Positions 34,034-44,941 of a stretch of 64,000 nt of DNA are shown piece by piece. Origin of the DNA: Methylophilaceae bacterium (GTDB lineage: Bacteria; Pseudomonadota; Gammaproteobacteria; Burkholderiales; Methylophilaceae). The number at the start of each line of letters is the position of its first letter. Positions within the stretch are counted from its first letter, which is position 1. The stretch spans positions 1 to 64,000 of the forward strand of contig JAIYBT010000022.1 in NCBI GenBank assembly GCA_027488395.1, given 5' to 3'. Both the position numbers and the translations under genes were made by a program. The notes under the pieces were generated by a model. That model was not told where the DNA came from. It did no database searches and saw only the letters and a program-made list of their open reading frames with translations.

Positions 34034-35251
34034 ATGTCCGAAAGAAAACCGATTTACCTAGACTATTCAGCCACTACCCCAGTAGATCCAAGGGTGGCGC
34101 AAAAAATGATTCCGTTTTTAACCGAAGAGTTCGGTAACCCCGCTTCAAGGAGCCATCCGTTTGGCTGGACAGCTGAACACGCAGTGGAACAAGCGCGTGA
34201 AGATGTCGCTAAATTAGTGAACGCTGATCCACGCGAGATTGTTTGGACCTCTGGCGCAACCGAGTCGAACAACTTAGCGATTAAAGGGGCCGCACACTTT
34301 TATTCTGCCAGCAAAGGCAAACATATCATTACCGTTGCCACAGAACACAAGGCCGTATTGGACACCTTTCGTGATTTAGAACGTGAAGGCTTTGAAGCGA
34401 CTTATCTTGAACCTGAGCCAAACGGCTTGGTTGATCTTGAAAAATTTAAAGCGGCTATTCGGCCAGACACTGTATTGGCCTCTGTAATGCATGTAAACAA
34501 CGAGATTGGCGTGGTGCAAGACATCACGGCGATTGGCAACTTGTGCCGTGCAAATAATATTATTTTCCACGTGGATGCTGCGCAATCGACGGGTAAAGTT
34601 GTGATTGATTTAGCAACCTTACCTGTCGATTTAATGAGCTTTTCTGCGCACAAAACCTACGGCCCAAAAGGCATTGGCGCGCTGTTTGTTCGCCGTAAAC
34701 CACGGATTCGCATTGAGGCACAAATGCATGGTGGTGGTCACGAACGCGGCATGCGTTCTGGTACACTTGCGCCCCATCAAATTGTAGGCATGGGCGAAGC
34801 ATTTCGCATCGCGCATGAAGAAATGGGCGCAGAAAACGAGCGTATTCGTATGTTACGTGATCGTTTGTTAAAAGGTTTGATGCAAATCGAAGAAACCTAC
34901 GTCAACGGTGATTTAGATCAACGTGTGCCCCACAACTTAAACATTAGTTTTAACTTTGTGGAAGGCGAATCATTGATCATGGCCATTAAAGACATTGCGG
35001 TGTCTTCGGGATCTGCCTGTACTTCTGCCAGCTTAGAACCAAGCTACGTGCTACGTGCGTTGGGACGATCTGACGAATTGGCGCACAGCTCGATCCGCTT
35101 TAGTCTAGGACGCTTTACCACCGAAGCCGATGTGGATTACACAATCGATTTACTCAAAAGTAAAATTGATAAATTGCGTGAATTATCCCCACTTTGGGAA
35201 ATGTTTAAAGATGGTGTCGACTTATCTAAAGTCGAATGGGCCGAGCATTAA
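34034..35251 (+). CDS. iscS: Cysteine desulfurase IscS
   Basis: [63 protein letters not shown]. Confidence 0.97.
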   Translation: MSERKPIYLDYSATTPVDPRVAQKMIPFLTEEFGNPASRSHPFGWTAEHAVEQAREDVAKLVNADPREIVWTSGATESNNLAIKGAAHFYSASKGKHIITVATEHKAVLDTFRDLEREGFEATYLEPEPNGLVDLEKFKAAIRPDTVLASVMHVNNEIGVVQDITAIGNLCRANNIIFHVDAAQSTGKVVIDLATLPVDLMSFSAHKTYGPKGIGALFVRRKPRIRIEAQMHGGGHERGMRSGTLAPHQIVGMGEAFRIAHEEMGAENERIRMLRDRLLKGLMQIEETYVNGDLDQRVPHNLNISFNFVEGESLIMAIKDIAVSSGSACTSASLEPSYVLRALGRSDELAHSSIRFSLGRFTTEADVDYTIDLLKSKIDKLRELSPLWEMFKDGVDLSKVEWAEH

Positions 35252-35327
35252 TTATAAAAATTACATTTATTTCATTACCACCACACACAGGGTGTGATGG
35301 CTCGATGGATGCAAAAGGAGTCAACAA

Positions 35328-35714
35328 ATGGCATATTCAGATAAAGTGTTAGATCACTACGAAAACCCAAGAAATGTGGGTTCACTTGACAAAAATGATC
35401 CCCACGTAGGTACTGGCATGGTGGGTGCGCCCGCTTGTGGTGATGTGATGAAACTACAAATTAAGGTTAACGATGCTGGTGTGATCGAAGATGCGAAATT
35501 TAAAACCTACGGTTGCGGCTCAGCCATTGCATCTAGTTCATTGGTAACTGAGTGGCTGAAAGGCAAAACCTTAGATCAAGCGCAGGAAATCAAAAATGCT
35601 GCGATTGCCGAGGAATTAGCCCTGCCTCCCGTTAAAATTCACTGCTCGGTATTGGCAGAAGATGCGATTAAATCTGCAATTGCCGACTTGAAATCCAAAC
35701 AACAGGCCAACTAA
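35328..35714 (+). CDS. iscU: Fe-S scaffold IscU
   Basis: [51 protein letters not shown]. Confidence 0.98.
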   Translation: MAYSDKVLDHYENPRNVGSLDKNDPHVGTGMVGAPACGDVMKLQIKVNDAGVIEDAKFKTYGCGSAIASSSLVTEWLKGKTLDQAQEIKNAAIAEELALPPVKIHCSVLAEDAIKSAIADLKSKQQAN

Positions 35715-35715
35715 C

Positions 35716-36039
35716 ATGGCCATTACCCTGACTGAAACCGCGGCACAGCGCGTAGAAAAGTTTTTAGCCCATCGTGGTAAAGGCATAGGCTTGCGTCTCG
35801 GCGTGAAAACCACGGGTTGCTCTGGCATGGCGTATACCTTGGAGTTTGTCGACGAGTTGTTACCAGAAGATACGAGCTTTGAGAGCCACGGCGTCAAGGT
35901 CATAGTTGATCCGAAAAGCTTGGTTTATATCGATGGCACCGAACTGGATTTTACAAAAGAAGGGTTAAATGAAGGCTTTAAATTCAACAACCCCAATGTC
36001 AAAGACGAATGCGGTTGCGGTGAGTCTTTTACTGTGTAA
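35716..36039 (+). CDS. iscA: Fe-S assembly protein IscA
   Basis: [19 protein letters not shown] ... DECGCGESF. Confidence 0.97.
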   Translation: MAITLTETAAQRVEKFLAHRGKGIGLRLGVKTTGCSGMAYTLEFVDELLPEDTSFESHGVKVIVDPKSLVYIDGTELDFTKEGLNEGFKFNNPNVKDECGCGESFTV

Positions 36040-36129
36040 TGTGCTGCAGCGTGCATTGTTACAGCATAGAGGGTGCATCAATACCCTCCCCGCGCCAAAC
36101 GCACTTACCTGCATACGCTAAATATCCTC

Positions 36130-36642
36130 ATGCTCAATCATTTTCAGTTATTGCAATTGCCTACACAGTTTGAGATAGCGCTTCCAACCTTGGAAGCGCA
36201 TTTTCGTCGTTTACAAGCAGAAGTGCATCCTGACAAGTATGTGAACGCAACGCCCGCCGAAAAATTGCAATCCATGCAAATGGCGACATTAGTCAACGAA
36301 GCCTTTCAAACACTCAAATCGCCCAGCCAGCGCGCAGCTTATTTATTGTCATTGCAAGGGATTGATGTCAACGATCCGCAACAAGCCGCCCTGCCCGCTG
36401 ATTTTTTGATTTCACAAATGGATTGGCGTGAAACAATGGAAGATGCCAAACATGGCAACGATATCGCGGCCCTTGAAACACTGCTGCGAGAGGTACGTGA
36501 CGCTGGCAAAGCGATTGAAGCACAGTTAACCACAGTACTCGCATCGGCACCGAAAGAAGCCGTTGTCAGTGTCAAAAAACTGATATTTATTGAAAAAGTG
36601 AGCGCTGATGTCAATCAACTCATTGCCTCTCTGGAAGATTGA
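36130..36642 (+). CDS. hscB: Co-chaperone HscB
   Basis: J-domain with HPDKY; start chosen at MLNHFQLLQLP. Confidence 0.94.
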   Translation: MLNHFQLLQLPTQFEIALPTLEAHFRRLQAEVHPDKYVNATPAEKLQSMQMATLVNEAFQTLKSPSQRAAYLLSLQGIDVNDPQQAALPADFLISQMDWRETMEDAKHGNDIAALETLLREVRDAGKAIEAQLTTVLASAPKEAVVSVKKLIFIEKVSADVNQLIASLED

Positions 36643-36647
36643 TTTAA

Positions 36648-38537
36648 ATGGCATTATTGCAAATTTCTGAACCTGGCATGTCGCCTGCGCCGCACCAGCA
36701 TAAACTGGCCGTCGGGATTGATCTTGGCACCACAAACTCACTCGTGGCCACCGTTAAAAGTGGCATGAGTACAGTGTTACATGATGAACAGGGGCATGCG
36801 TTATTGCCCTCTGTGGTGCGCTACCTTGAGGATCAGGTGATTGTTGGTCACGAAGCACAAGCCGCGCAAAGCGCAGATCCAATCAATACCATTGTTTCGG
36901 TCAAACGCTTTATGGGACGCGCTTTGCATGACATCACCGACCGCGCACATATTCCTTACCAATTTGTTGAAAACGCAGCGTCTGCTGGTATGTTAGAACT
37001 GAGCACCCGCGCAGGCTTAAAGAGCCCCGTTGAAATTTCAGCCGACATCTTAAAAACCCTCAAATTGCGGGCGGAAAAAGCCTTAGGCGGCGAACTGACA
37101 GGTGCTGTAATTACGGTACCTGCCTATTTTGATGATGCGCAACGACAAGCCACCAAAGATGCAGCGCGCTTGGCAGGCATTCATGTGCTGCGCTTACTCA
37201 ATGAACCGACGGCTGCTGCAGTGGCGTATGGCCTAGATAACGCGGCTGAAGGCGTGTATGTGATTTATGATTTGGGTGGCGGCACCTTTGATATTTCCAT
37301 TTTAAAACTGAGCCAAGGCGTGTTTGAAGTATTGGCAACCAACGGCGATTCAGCTTTGGGCGGTGATGATTTTGACCATCGCATTTATTGTTGGCTGATT
37401 GATCAAGTGCGCAGTAAGAACGCTGATTTTCAACCGCTCAACGAACAAGATACCCGCCTATTACTCACCAAAGCACGCCAAGCCAAAGAATGGCTCACCG
37501 ACAATCACGAAGCCAATATTGTTTGCAAATTAAGCACAGGGGCCTTGGTTGACGAAACCTTGAGTGTGGCTGAGTTTGTGCGGTTTACCGAACACTTGGT
37601 GAATAAAACCTTAAGCCCTACCCGCAAAGCCATGCGCGATGCAGGGTTAACAATCGATGACATTAAAGGTGTAGTGTTAGTGGGCGGCGCAACGCGTATG
37701 CCACACATCCGGCACGCGGTGCAAGCGCATTTCCAGCAAGAGCCACTGACAAATTTAGATCCCGATAAAGTGGTGGCGCTGGGCGCTGCCATTCAAGCCA
37801 ATGTGTTGGCAGGAAATCGCAGCGGTGACGACATACTGTTATTAGATGTCACGCCATTATCCTTGGGCTTAGAAACCATGGGTGGCTTGGTTGAAAAAGT
37901 GATTCCGCGAAATAGCACCTTACCGATTGCGCGTGCCCAAGACTTTACCACCTATAAAGATGGCCAAACGGCCATGGCGATTCATGTGGTGCAGGGGGAA
38001 CGCGAACTGGTCAGTGATTGCCGTTCCCTCGCAAGATTTGAATTACGTGGCATTCCCCCCATGGTGGCCGGTGCAGCGCGCATCCGTGTCACCTTTCAAG
38101 TGGATGCAGATGGCTTACTTTCTGTCAGCGCACGAGAACAAGCCAGTGGGGTGGAAGCCGCCATCACGGTAAAACCTTCCTATGGCCTACATGAAGATCA
38201 AATCACGCAAATGCTGAAAGATTCGTATGGCGCCGCCGAAAGCGACAAACAAGCGCGGATGTTGCGCGAAGCGGTGGTGGATGCACAACGCTTAATAGAG
38301 GCCATACACGTCGCCCTTGCACAAGCAGGTGATCAGTTACTCAGCGCAGATGAACGCAGCTTGATCACGCAACATATCGACACCTTGACACAATTATGCG
38401 CTGGCACCGATCATCATGCGATACATCAAGCCAGCGATGCGCTGAACCACGCTACCGAACCTTTTGCTGCCAGACGCATGGACGCTTCCGTCCAACAAGC
38501 GCTGGCAGGTAAAAATTTAGACTCTTTGGAACTGTAA
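36648..38537 (+). CDS. hscA: Chaperone HscA
   Basis: [28 protein letters not shown]-like motif, [10 protein letters not shown]. Confidence 0.97.
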   Translation: MALLQISEPGMSPAPHQHKLAVGIDLGTTNSLVATVKSGMSTVLHDEQGHALLPSVVRYLEDQVIVGHEAQAAQSADPINTIVSVKRFMGRALHDITDRAHIPYQFVENAASAGMLELSTRAGLKSPVEISADILKTLKLRAEKALGGELTGAVITVPAYFDDAQRQATKDAARLAGIHVLRLLNEPTAAAVAYGLDNAAEGVYVIYDLGGGTFDISILKLSQGVFEVLATNGDSALGGDDFDHRIYCWLIDQVRSKNADFQPLNEQDTRLLLTKARQAKEWLTDNHEANIVCKLSTGALVDETLSVAEFVRFTEHLVNKTLSPTRKAMRDAGLTIDDIKGVVLVGGATRMPHIRHAVQAHFQQEPLTNLDPDKVVALGAAIQANVLAGNRSGDDILLLDVTPLSLGLETMGGLVEKVIPRNSTLPIARAQDFTTYKDGQTAMAIHVVQGERELVSDCRSLARFELRGIPPMVAGAARIRVTFQVDADGLLSVSAREQASGVEAAITVKPSYGLHEDQITQMLKDSYGAAESDKQARMLREAVVDAQRLIEAIHVALAQAGDQLLSADERSLITQHIDTLTQLCAGTDHHAIHQASDALNHATEPFAARRMDASVQQALAGKNLDSLEL

Positions 38538-38538
38538 T

Positions 38539-38880
38539 ATGCCACAAATCATTGTCCTACCGCACGTCGAACTTTGTCCTGAAGGCACGATATTGCAAGT
38601 TGAAACAGGCACCAGTATTTGTGATGCCCTCCTTGCAAACCATATCGATATTGAACACGCATGCGACCAAGTCTGTGCTTGCACGACTTGCCATGTCATT
38701 GTCAGAGAGGGTTTTCAAACGCTCAACGACATCGAAGAAAATGAGGAAGATTTGCTAGATAAAGCGTGGGGGCTAGAACCCTATTCGCGGCTCTCTTGCC
38801 AAGCGTTGGTGCAACAGACTGACTTGGTTGTGGAAATCCCTAAATACAGCATTAATATGGCCAAAGAAGGTCATCGTTAG
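38539..38880 (+). CDS. fdx: 2Fe-2S ferredoxin (isc type)
   Basis: EHACDQVCACTTCHVIVREG ... RLSCQALV. Confidence 0.96.
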   Translation: MPQIIVLPHVELCPEGTILQVETGTSICDALLANHIDIEHACDQVCACTTCHVIVREGFQTLNDIEENEEDLLDKAWGLEPYSRLSCQALVQQTDLVVEIPKYSINMAKEGHR

Positions 38881-38894
38881 GCCATGGCTTCAAT

Positions 38895-38926
38895 AAAAAA
38901 GCCGATGCGTGTGCATCGGCTTTTTT
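38895..38926. terminator. Bidirectional terminator between fdx and the convergent carbonic anhydrase gene
   Basis: aaaaaagccgatgc-gtgt-gcatcggctttttt. Confidence 0.85.
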
Positions 38927-38940
38927 ACTGTTATTTCAGT

Positions 38941-39585
38941 TTACACAATCAGCGTTTCTGGCAAAAAGTGCACTTTACCCGTTGCAATATCGTACACAGC
39001 GCCCACAATACCAATTTGCTTTTGATGCAACATGTCTTCAACAATATCACTGCAACGCACAATGGTATCAATTTGATACTTGACGCTTAAGGCACAGATT
39101 TTCTCGACAAAGTCAGGGTTTTTAGAAGTACGTTCTGTGCTGTCTGATACGGTCTTTTCATGCCGAATCGCAGGTTTGATCAAGTTAATAATCTCGCCAA
39201 TATGTCCATCTTTAAAATCATCGCAGGCTGCTTTCACCGCGCCGCAAGAGGTATGCCCCATCACCACGATTAACTTACTGCCTAAATATTTACTTGCAAA
39301 CTCTAAACTGCCTATCGCTTTATCTGAGGCAATATTGCCTGCCAACCGTACACTAAAAATATCGCCCAACGCCTGATCAAACAACAGTTCAACTGGCGCA
39401 CGCGAGTCGCTACAGCTTAAAAAAGAAGCAAACGGATGTTGCTTATCTTTGGTAATTTGAATCAAAGCTTTAAAGTCTTTGTCATCTTCGCGCTCGGAGG
39501 TAAAGCGTTGATTACCTTCAATTAAAATATCTAACGCCTCTTTTGGGCTCATTTTATCGCGGTCAATTAGGGGGTGTTTATACAT
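38941..39585 (-). CDS. Beta-class carbonic anhydrase
   Basis: FASFLSCSDSRAPVELLFDQ, VVMGHTSCGAVKAA. Confidence 0.95.
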   Translation of the reverse strand: MYKHPLIDRDKMSPKEALDILIEGNQRFTSEREDDKDFKALIQITKDKQHPFASFLSCSDSRAPVELLFDQALGDIFSVRLAGNIASDKAIGSLEFASKYLGSKLIVVMGHTSCGAVKAACDDFKDGHIGEIINLIKPAIRHEKTVSDSTERTSKNPDFVEKICALSVKYQIDTIVRCSDIVEDMLHQKQIGIVGAVYDIATGKVHFLPETLIV

Positions 39586-39612
39586 GGCATTCCTTTACGT
39601 TAAGCGAATCAA

Positions 39613-41199
39613 TTAGTGTCCAAGCAAATGCTTAGGCGGTTTAAATTCGATGGTTTCCACTTCAATGTTTTTGGTTTTTGCATGGATTTGATAATCATGA
39701 ATAAATTCAACGACATCGTACGCAATTGATTTGCACTTCGTACAATCAATCACGACTTTAGCATTGGCCGGAATATGTTCAAGCACTTGTAAAATACTCG
39801 GTTTATTAAAGAAAGAGACTTCTTCCGCCAATACCAAATGATGTACTTGCCGACCTTGGTCATTGGTCAGCAAAGCTTTCATGTAATGTGAATTGCGATA
39901 ACTGTGGTGTAAGGTAAAAAAGATCGCTGTACCAAGACCAAGCGCAATACCAGTCAGTAAATCTGTGAACACAATGGCAACAATGGTTACCACAAACGGT
40001 ACAAACTGCTCCCAGCCTAGGCTGTACATTTGTTTAAATAAACTCGGCTTGGCTAATTTATACCCCACCATAATTAAGATGGTCGCCAGACTTGCCAACG
40101 GAATCATATTCAAGAAAGACGCAATCGTCAGCGCACTTAACAACAACCATACACCATGCAACACTGCCGATAATTTACTTTGCGCGCCAAAAGTAATATT
40201 GGCACTGCTGCGAACAATCACTTGCGTCACTGGCAAGCCACCGATCAAGCCAGAAACAATATTTCCTAGGCCTTGGGCTTTCAATTCACGGTTTGTGGGG
40301 GTGACGCGTTTTTGTGCATCTAATTTATCGGTCGCTTCCACGCATAACAGGGTTTCGAGACTCGCCACGATCGCCATCACAAGCGCAATTTTAATGACCA
40401 TCGGTTCTAACATATGGCTAAAATCAGGCAATGTAAAAAATGTTGTAAATTCAGCAATACTGTTTGCGACTGGCAACTTAACAATTTGATCTTCGCTCAG
40501 GGTTAAGCCTAACCAACCTTGCAAAAATGCCCAATTCAAACCTATGCCAACCAATACCACCACAATCGGGCCTTGCAATAATTGAAAAATACGATGCTTT
40601 TTGGTGAGTACCGTATCCCACAAAATCAACAACACAAAAGAAATCGCTGCAATCAACACCGCACCTGGGGTTAGGAAATCCCACGCTTGTAAAATATCGG
40701 TGAATGTATTTTGTCCGTCTACCTGTTCAAAGGCTTCATCCCCTTCAAAATCCGCATCATAGCCAAATGCATGCGGAATTTGTTTAAGTATGATGAGCAA
40801 ACCTATGCCAGTCAGCATACCTTTGATCACAGAGGATGGCACAAAGTAAGCAATAAAGCCTGCTTTAAATTGACCCAGTAAAAACTGAAAAACACCTGCC
40901 AACACCACTGCTGCTAAAAATACTTCATAGCTACCTAACTGACTGATCGCACTCAATACAATGACCGCAAGACCTGCTGCGGGACCACTGACCCCCAGTT
41001 GCGAGCCACTGGCAAGCCCAACCACCACCCCACCCACAATGCCTGCAATCACGCCTGCAAATAAGGGCGCACCACTGGCTAAGGCAATCCCTAAGCACAA
41101 CGGCAATGCGACAAAAAATACTACAATAGACGCGGGGAGATCACGATTAAGATGTTGAAAGATGCGCGTAAATTCAGCGTATTTAGACGACGTTTGCAT
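39613..41199 (-). CDS. SulP-family anion permease (possible bicarbonate transporter)
   Basis: Multi-TM SulP core (LPLCLGIALASGAPLFAGVIAGIVGGVVVGLASGSQLGVSGPAAGL) and STAS-like C-terminus. Followed by carbonic anhydrase 27 nt downstream. Confidence 0.92.
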   Translation of the reverse strand: MQTSSKYAEFTRIFQHLNRDLPASIVVFFVALPLCLGIALASGAPLFAGVIAGIVGGVVVGLASGSQLGVSGPAAGLAVIVLSAISQLGSYEVFLAAVVLAGVFQFLLGQFKAGFIAYFVPSSVIKGMLTGIGLLIILKQIPHAFGYDADFEGDEAFEQVDGQNTFTDILQAWDFLTPGAVLIAAISFVLLILWDTVLTKKHRIFQLLQGPIVVVLVGIGLNWAFLQGWLGLTLSEDQIVKLPVANSIAEFTTFFTLPDFSHMLEPMVIKIALVMAIVASLETLLCVEATDKLDAQKRVTPTNRELKAQGLGNIVSGLIGGLPVTQVIVRSSANITFGAQSKLSAVLHGVWLLLSALTIASFLNMIPLASLATILIMVGYKLAKPSLFKQMYSLGWEQFVPFVVTIVAIVFTDLLTGIALGLGTAIFFTLHHSYRNSHYMKALLTNDQGRQVHHLVLAEEVSFFNKPSILQVLEHIPANAKVVIDCTKCKSIAYDVVEFIHDYQIHAKTKNIEVETIEFKPPKHLLGH

Positions 41200-41553
41200 G
41201 TAAATCCCTTATGGTAAGCATGACCATTTAATAGTTATTTATTCGTTATTTTATTTTATCACTTTAGCGCAACAAACATTGTGATTGCCTTCGCAACAGC
41301 AAGGCTTGTGCGATCATTTTATGTAACGTATTTTGCAACTGAAACCGTTTTTAAACACGTTTGTTTCCAGTAGATTTTACATCACCATTAACGCTGAAAT
41401 CGGATTGAACTGCATCACTCACAATGAAAACAATCTGCTGTCACTGAATGTTGGGATATTCAAATTTTCACAATTATTCATTGTTGCATTATCGCTTGTG
41501 TGCGTTAAAAAAAAGCACCTAATCTAGGTAGGTCGGTATATACTAAATGGCAT

Positions 41554-42330
41554 ATGAGCGATGATTTATTAAACCCACCGATTGCCAGCGCCTTTGCATT
41601 GAAACAAGCGCTTAAACAGTCACAAACACTGGTTGCGCAAGACCGTCTTTTTGAAAAATTTGGACAACAATTATTTGAACTTGGCTGGTCGCCTGAACTG
41701 ACACAATGGTTGATGGATGAAATTTGTCAGCAATTTGGAGCAGCGCATGGATTGATTGCGCAACAACATGCTGGCGCCTTAAAAATATTGGCTAAGCGTG
41801 GTGACGCTTTTCCAATTGGTGCACGTATCCCCATGTTAGGGGTGCTAGGTCAATGGTTAAAACCCCCTATCCTCTTTACGCAACATACGCAACATGTTGC
41901 CAACTTATGGACGTTACCGGCCGCATTGTATGCGCAACAGTCCCTCTATGCGCATCATTTTCCTATCGCTTATCAGCAACAAGCAGTCGGTTTAATATCG
42001 CTCTTGACCACCAATCCACTGTCACCTGCAACACTCAACACTTTGCATAGCTTGTGCGGGATGTTAGGCTTTGCCTTGCGTCAACAGAACCACACCGTAC
42101 AAACGGTTGACGATCGCTTCTTACAAAAACTAACGCCACGCGAACGTGAAGTGTTTGCTTTATTACCTTCTGGCGCCAGCAATAACACACTTGCCAGTAA
42201 ACTGGGTATTTCTGCGGGCACTGTAAAAATTCATATTGAACGTATTTTAAGCAAACTTGGCGTAGCAGATAGAACGCAAGCCGCCGTGAAAGCAGTCGAG
42301 GCGGGGTTTAAAAGTGATGGGTTACATTAA
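41554..42330 (+). CDS. LuxR-family regulator with N-terminal GAF-like domain
   Basis: LTPREREVFALLPSGASNNTLASKLGISAGTVKIHIERILSKLGVADRTQA. Confidence 0.88.
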   Translation: MSDDLLNPPIASAFALKQALKQSQTLVAQDRLFEKFGQQLFELGWSPELTQWLMDEICQQFGAAHGLIAQQHAGALKILAKRGDAFPIGARIPMLGVLGQWLKPPILFTQHTQHVANLWTLPAALYAQQSLYAHHFPIAYQQQAVGLISLLTTNPLSPATLNTLHSLCGMLGFALRQQNHTVQTVDDRFLQKLTPREREVFALLPSGASNNTLASKLGISAGTVKIHIERILSKLGVADRTQAAVKAVEAGFKSDGLH

Positions 42331-42332
42331 GC

Positions 42333-44294
42333 ATGTTATTGTTATCTAAACTGTGGCCGCTCAATCTGCGCTGGCAAGATTTATCTTTAAGCACCAAGGG
42401 GATCGTGTTAAACGCGTTGCCGTTGACCGTGTTGTTAGCCTCGCTTGCTCTGATTTTTGAAAGCGAGCAACAAGCTGCCGCCCTCGAAACCCGCGTTCAA
42501 AACGCACTGCAAATTCAGCAAGACATCCAAACACTACAAACTGAACTGCTCGAGGCCTCTACTGGCGTGCGAGATTTTTTATTGACTGGTAATCGTCAAT
42601 TTTTATCTGGTTACACACAAGCCAAAACGGCAATGCCCACCTTGTTGACCTCGTTGGAGCAAAAGCTTGACGATGAAGCACAGCAACAATTGCTACAAGT
42701 GATTCATCCTTTGGTGCAAAGAAATTTAGAGGATTTAGATGCTCTCGCAAGCAATACTGCAAATGAAGCCAATGAAGCGTTGATACGCAAATTTTCATCA
42801 CAAGGCGTTGCACTCAATCGGCTGAGAGCGGGTTTATTAAAAATGAGTCAGCGCGAAGCTGGCATTATTACGCAAGACAAAATGCAAGTGATTCAAGCGC
42901 GGCAACGTAATTTACGCATCACACTCACAGCGGTGTTGGTGGGGGTGTTAGGCTCTTTAATTGGCGTATGGATTTTTACCAAAACCATTGTGAGCCGCGT
43001 ACGCACCATTCGTGACAGTGCCATTCATTTAGTGAAAGGCGAGCCACTGGCCTTGCCCAGTATTAGCCGCGATGAACTGGGGCAATTGACGGAAGAACTT
43101 GATCACGCCTCTCAGTTACTCGCCGCCAGCGCTCACTCGGCAGATCAAGCGCGGATTGAGGCAGAAGAAGCCAGCACCGCAAAAACTAATTTTTTGTCAC
43201 GTACCAGCCATGAGTTACGCACACCGCTTAACGCCATTTTAGGCTTTGCCCAAATCCTCGAAAATGATTTACCCGAAGGGCGACAAAAAGACAGTGCTAG
43301 CTTGATTCACAATGCAGGCCAGCACTTGTTAAAGTTGATTAATGAAGTGTTAGATATTTCACGTATCGAGCGTGGTGATATTGCGCTGAGCATGGAAGCG
43401 ATCGCGTTAAATCCATTATTGGAAGAAGCGCTCCATTACATTAAACCACTTGGCCGTGTCCGAGACATCAGCATAGACGCAGCATTTCAGCCAGACTTAT
43501 ACGTGCACGCGGACCGTCAAAGGTTATTACAAGTCATTTTAAATTTACTCGCCAACGCCTTAAAGTATGGCCCAGAAAACGCCACGGTATCGTTTATCGC
43601 CACCCAAACGGAGCAACGCGTCATGATTGAGGTACACGATGAAGGCGCAGGCATCGCACCCGCATTGCGCAGTCGTTTATTTACGCCCTTTGACCGATTA
43701 GGCGCAGAGCGCACCATGACAGAAGGCACAGGCTTAGGTTTAGTACTGAGTAAACAATTAATGTCTGCCATGGGTGGTGAAATTGGTATTGCTGAAGACA
43801 AAAGCATCTTTTGGATTTCACTCAATGCCGTGGTGCCAGTGCATGACACACCCAGCCCTGCCTTCGCCTCCCCCGCTGACAACTTACATATAACTCCTGC
43901 CAATCGGCAAATACCCACCGTTAAAAAACATCTGCTTTATGTGGAAGACCATGCCAGCAACCGTGCCTTGATGGAAGCCATCATGAGCAAGCATCGCGAT
44001 TACAAATTGCATCTGGCAACCAGCGTACAAACGGCCATGATCTGGCTACGAGACATGCAGCCAGACGTATTGTTAATCGATTTAAACTTACCTGATGGCT
44101 CGGGCGAACAATTGATACACCATGCAAAATCGCAAACTGTGCTGGCACAAGTGCCGATTTTAATTTTAAGTGCAGACGCCATGCCAGACACCTTGCAACG
44201 GATGCAACAGCTTGGCATCACGCACTACTTTACCAAACCCATCAATGTCGCCGCGTTTAATCAGTGCTTACTCAGCCTGTTTGAGCACACCTAA
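42333..44294 (+). CDS. Hybrid sensor histidine kinase (CHASE3-like, HAMP, HisKA, HATPase_c, REC)
   Basis: FLSRTSHELRTPLNAILGFAQ, LLQVILNLLANALKYG, GTGLGLVLSKQLM, C-terminal receiver DVLLIDLNLPDGSGEQL. Confidence 0.92.
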   Translation: MLLLSKLWPLNLRWQDLSLSTKGIVLNALPLTVLLASLALIFESEQQAAALETRVQNALQIQQDIQTLQTELLEASTGVRDFLLTGNRQFLSGYTQAKTAMPTLLTSLEQKLDDEAQQQLLQVIHPLVQRNLEDLDALASNTANEANEALIRKFSSQGVALNRLRAGLLKMSQREAGIITQDKMQVIQARQRNLRITLTAVLVGVLGSLIGVWIFTKTIVSRVRTIRDSAIHLVKGEPLALPSISRDELGQLTEELDHASQLLAASAHSADQARIEAEEASTAKTNFLSRTSHELRTPLNAILGFAQILENDLPEGRQKDSASLIHNAGQHLLKLINEVLDISRIERGDIALSMEAIALNPLLEEALHYIKPLGRVRDISIDAAFQPDLYVHADRQRLLQVILNLLANALKYGPENATVSFIATQTEQRVMIEVHDEGAGIAPALRSRLFTPFDRLGAERTMTEGTGLGLVLSKQLMSAMGGEIGIAEDKSIFWISLNAVVPVHDTPSPAFASPADNLHITPANRQIPTVKKHLLYVEDHASNRALMEAIMSKHRDYKLHLATSVQTAMIWLRDMQPDVLLIDLNLPDGSGEQLIHHAKSQTVLAQVPILILSADAMPDTLQRMQQLGITHYFTKPINVAAFNQCLLSLFEHT

Positions 44295-44325
44295 CACCCC
44301 CCCCGAATTTCGAGAGCTACCCCCG

Positions 44326-44793
44326 ATGAATCTTGAACAACTACGCGCTTCTAAAATTTTAATTGTGGATGATGCTGAGGCCAATTTGCGCCTGCTGGAA
44401 ACCTTACTCACCCAAGAAGGGTTTGAACAGGTGATCAGCACCACCGACCCCACAAAAACCATGGATTTAGTCCATGCCTTTCAACCTGATCTGATCATGC
44501 TGGATCTGATGATGCCCGTACTCGATGGCTTTGCAATTTTAGATCAACTGTCATATCTGATCAGTCCCCAAGATTACTTGCCCGTGTTGGTGCTGACCGC
44601 AGACGCAACCATCACCACCAAACGTAAAGCCTTGGCATTGGGTGCCAAAGACTTTTTAACCAAACCCTTTGATGCCATGGAAGCCATGCTACGGGTTTGG
44701 AATCTTCTTGAAACACGTTGGCTGTTTCTACAACTGAAACAGCATATGCCACAACTCGAACTGCCTACGCTCAATCCCAACCCCTCAAATTAA
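44326..44793 (+). CDS. Stand-alone receiver-domain response regulator
   Basis: KILIVDDAEANLRLLETLL, LIMLDLMMPVLDGFAIL, VLTADA, FLTKPFD. Start at 44326. Confidence 0.9.
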   Translation: MNLEQLRASKILIVDDAEANLRLLETLLTQEGFEQVISTTDPTKTMDLVHAFQPDLIMLDLMMPVLDGFAILDQLSYLISPQDYLPVLVLTADATITTKRKALALGAKDFLTKPFDAMEAMLRVWNLLETRWLFLQLKQHMPQLELPTLNPNPSN

Positions 44794-44803
44794 ATTGCAC
44801 TTT

Positions 44804-44839
44804 AAGTCGTGGGTGAGCTTGAAGTCGTGGGTGTGCTTG
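44804..44839. repeat. Two-copy 18-nt tandem direct repeat
   Basis: aagtcgtgggtgagcttg / aagtcgtgggtgtgcttg, head to tail, one mismatch. Confidence 0.9.
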
Positions 44840-44941
44840 GCATTTAGCATTAGGCATTCATCATAATGCGCGTAAAATATCGATTTTTAATTTCTAGCCT
44901 TGGTTCGTTTGCGATCAGCGCGACGTAGCACACTCATCTTC

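Noticed and set aside
41333-41527. 64-aa plus-strand ORF upstream of the GAF-LuxR gene
   Set aside because: No homology signature recognised; AT-rich intergenic, likely promoter DNA.
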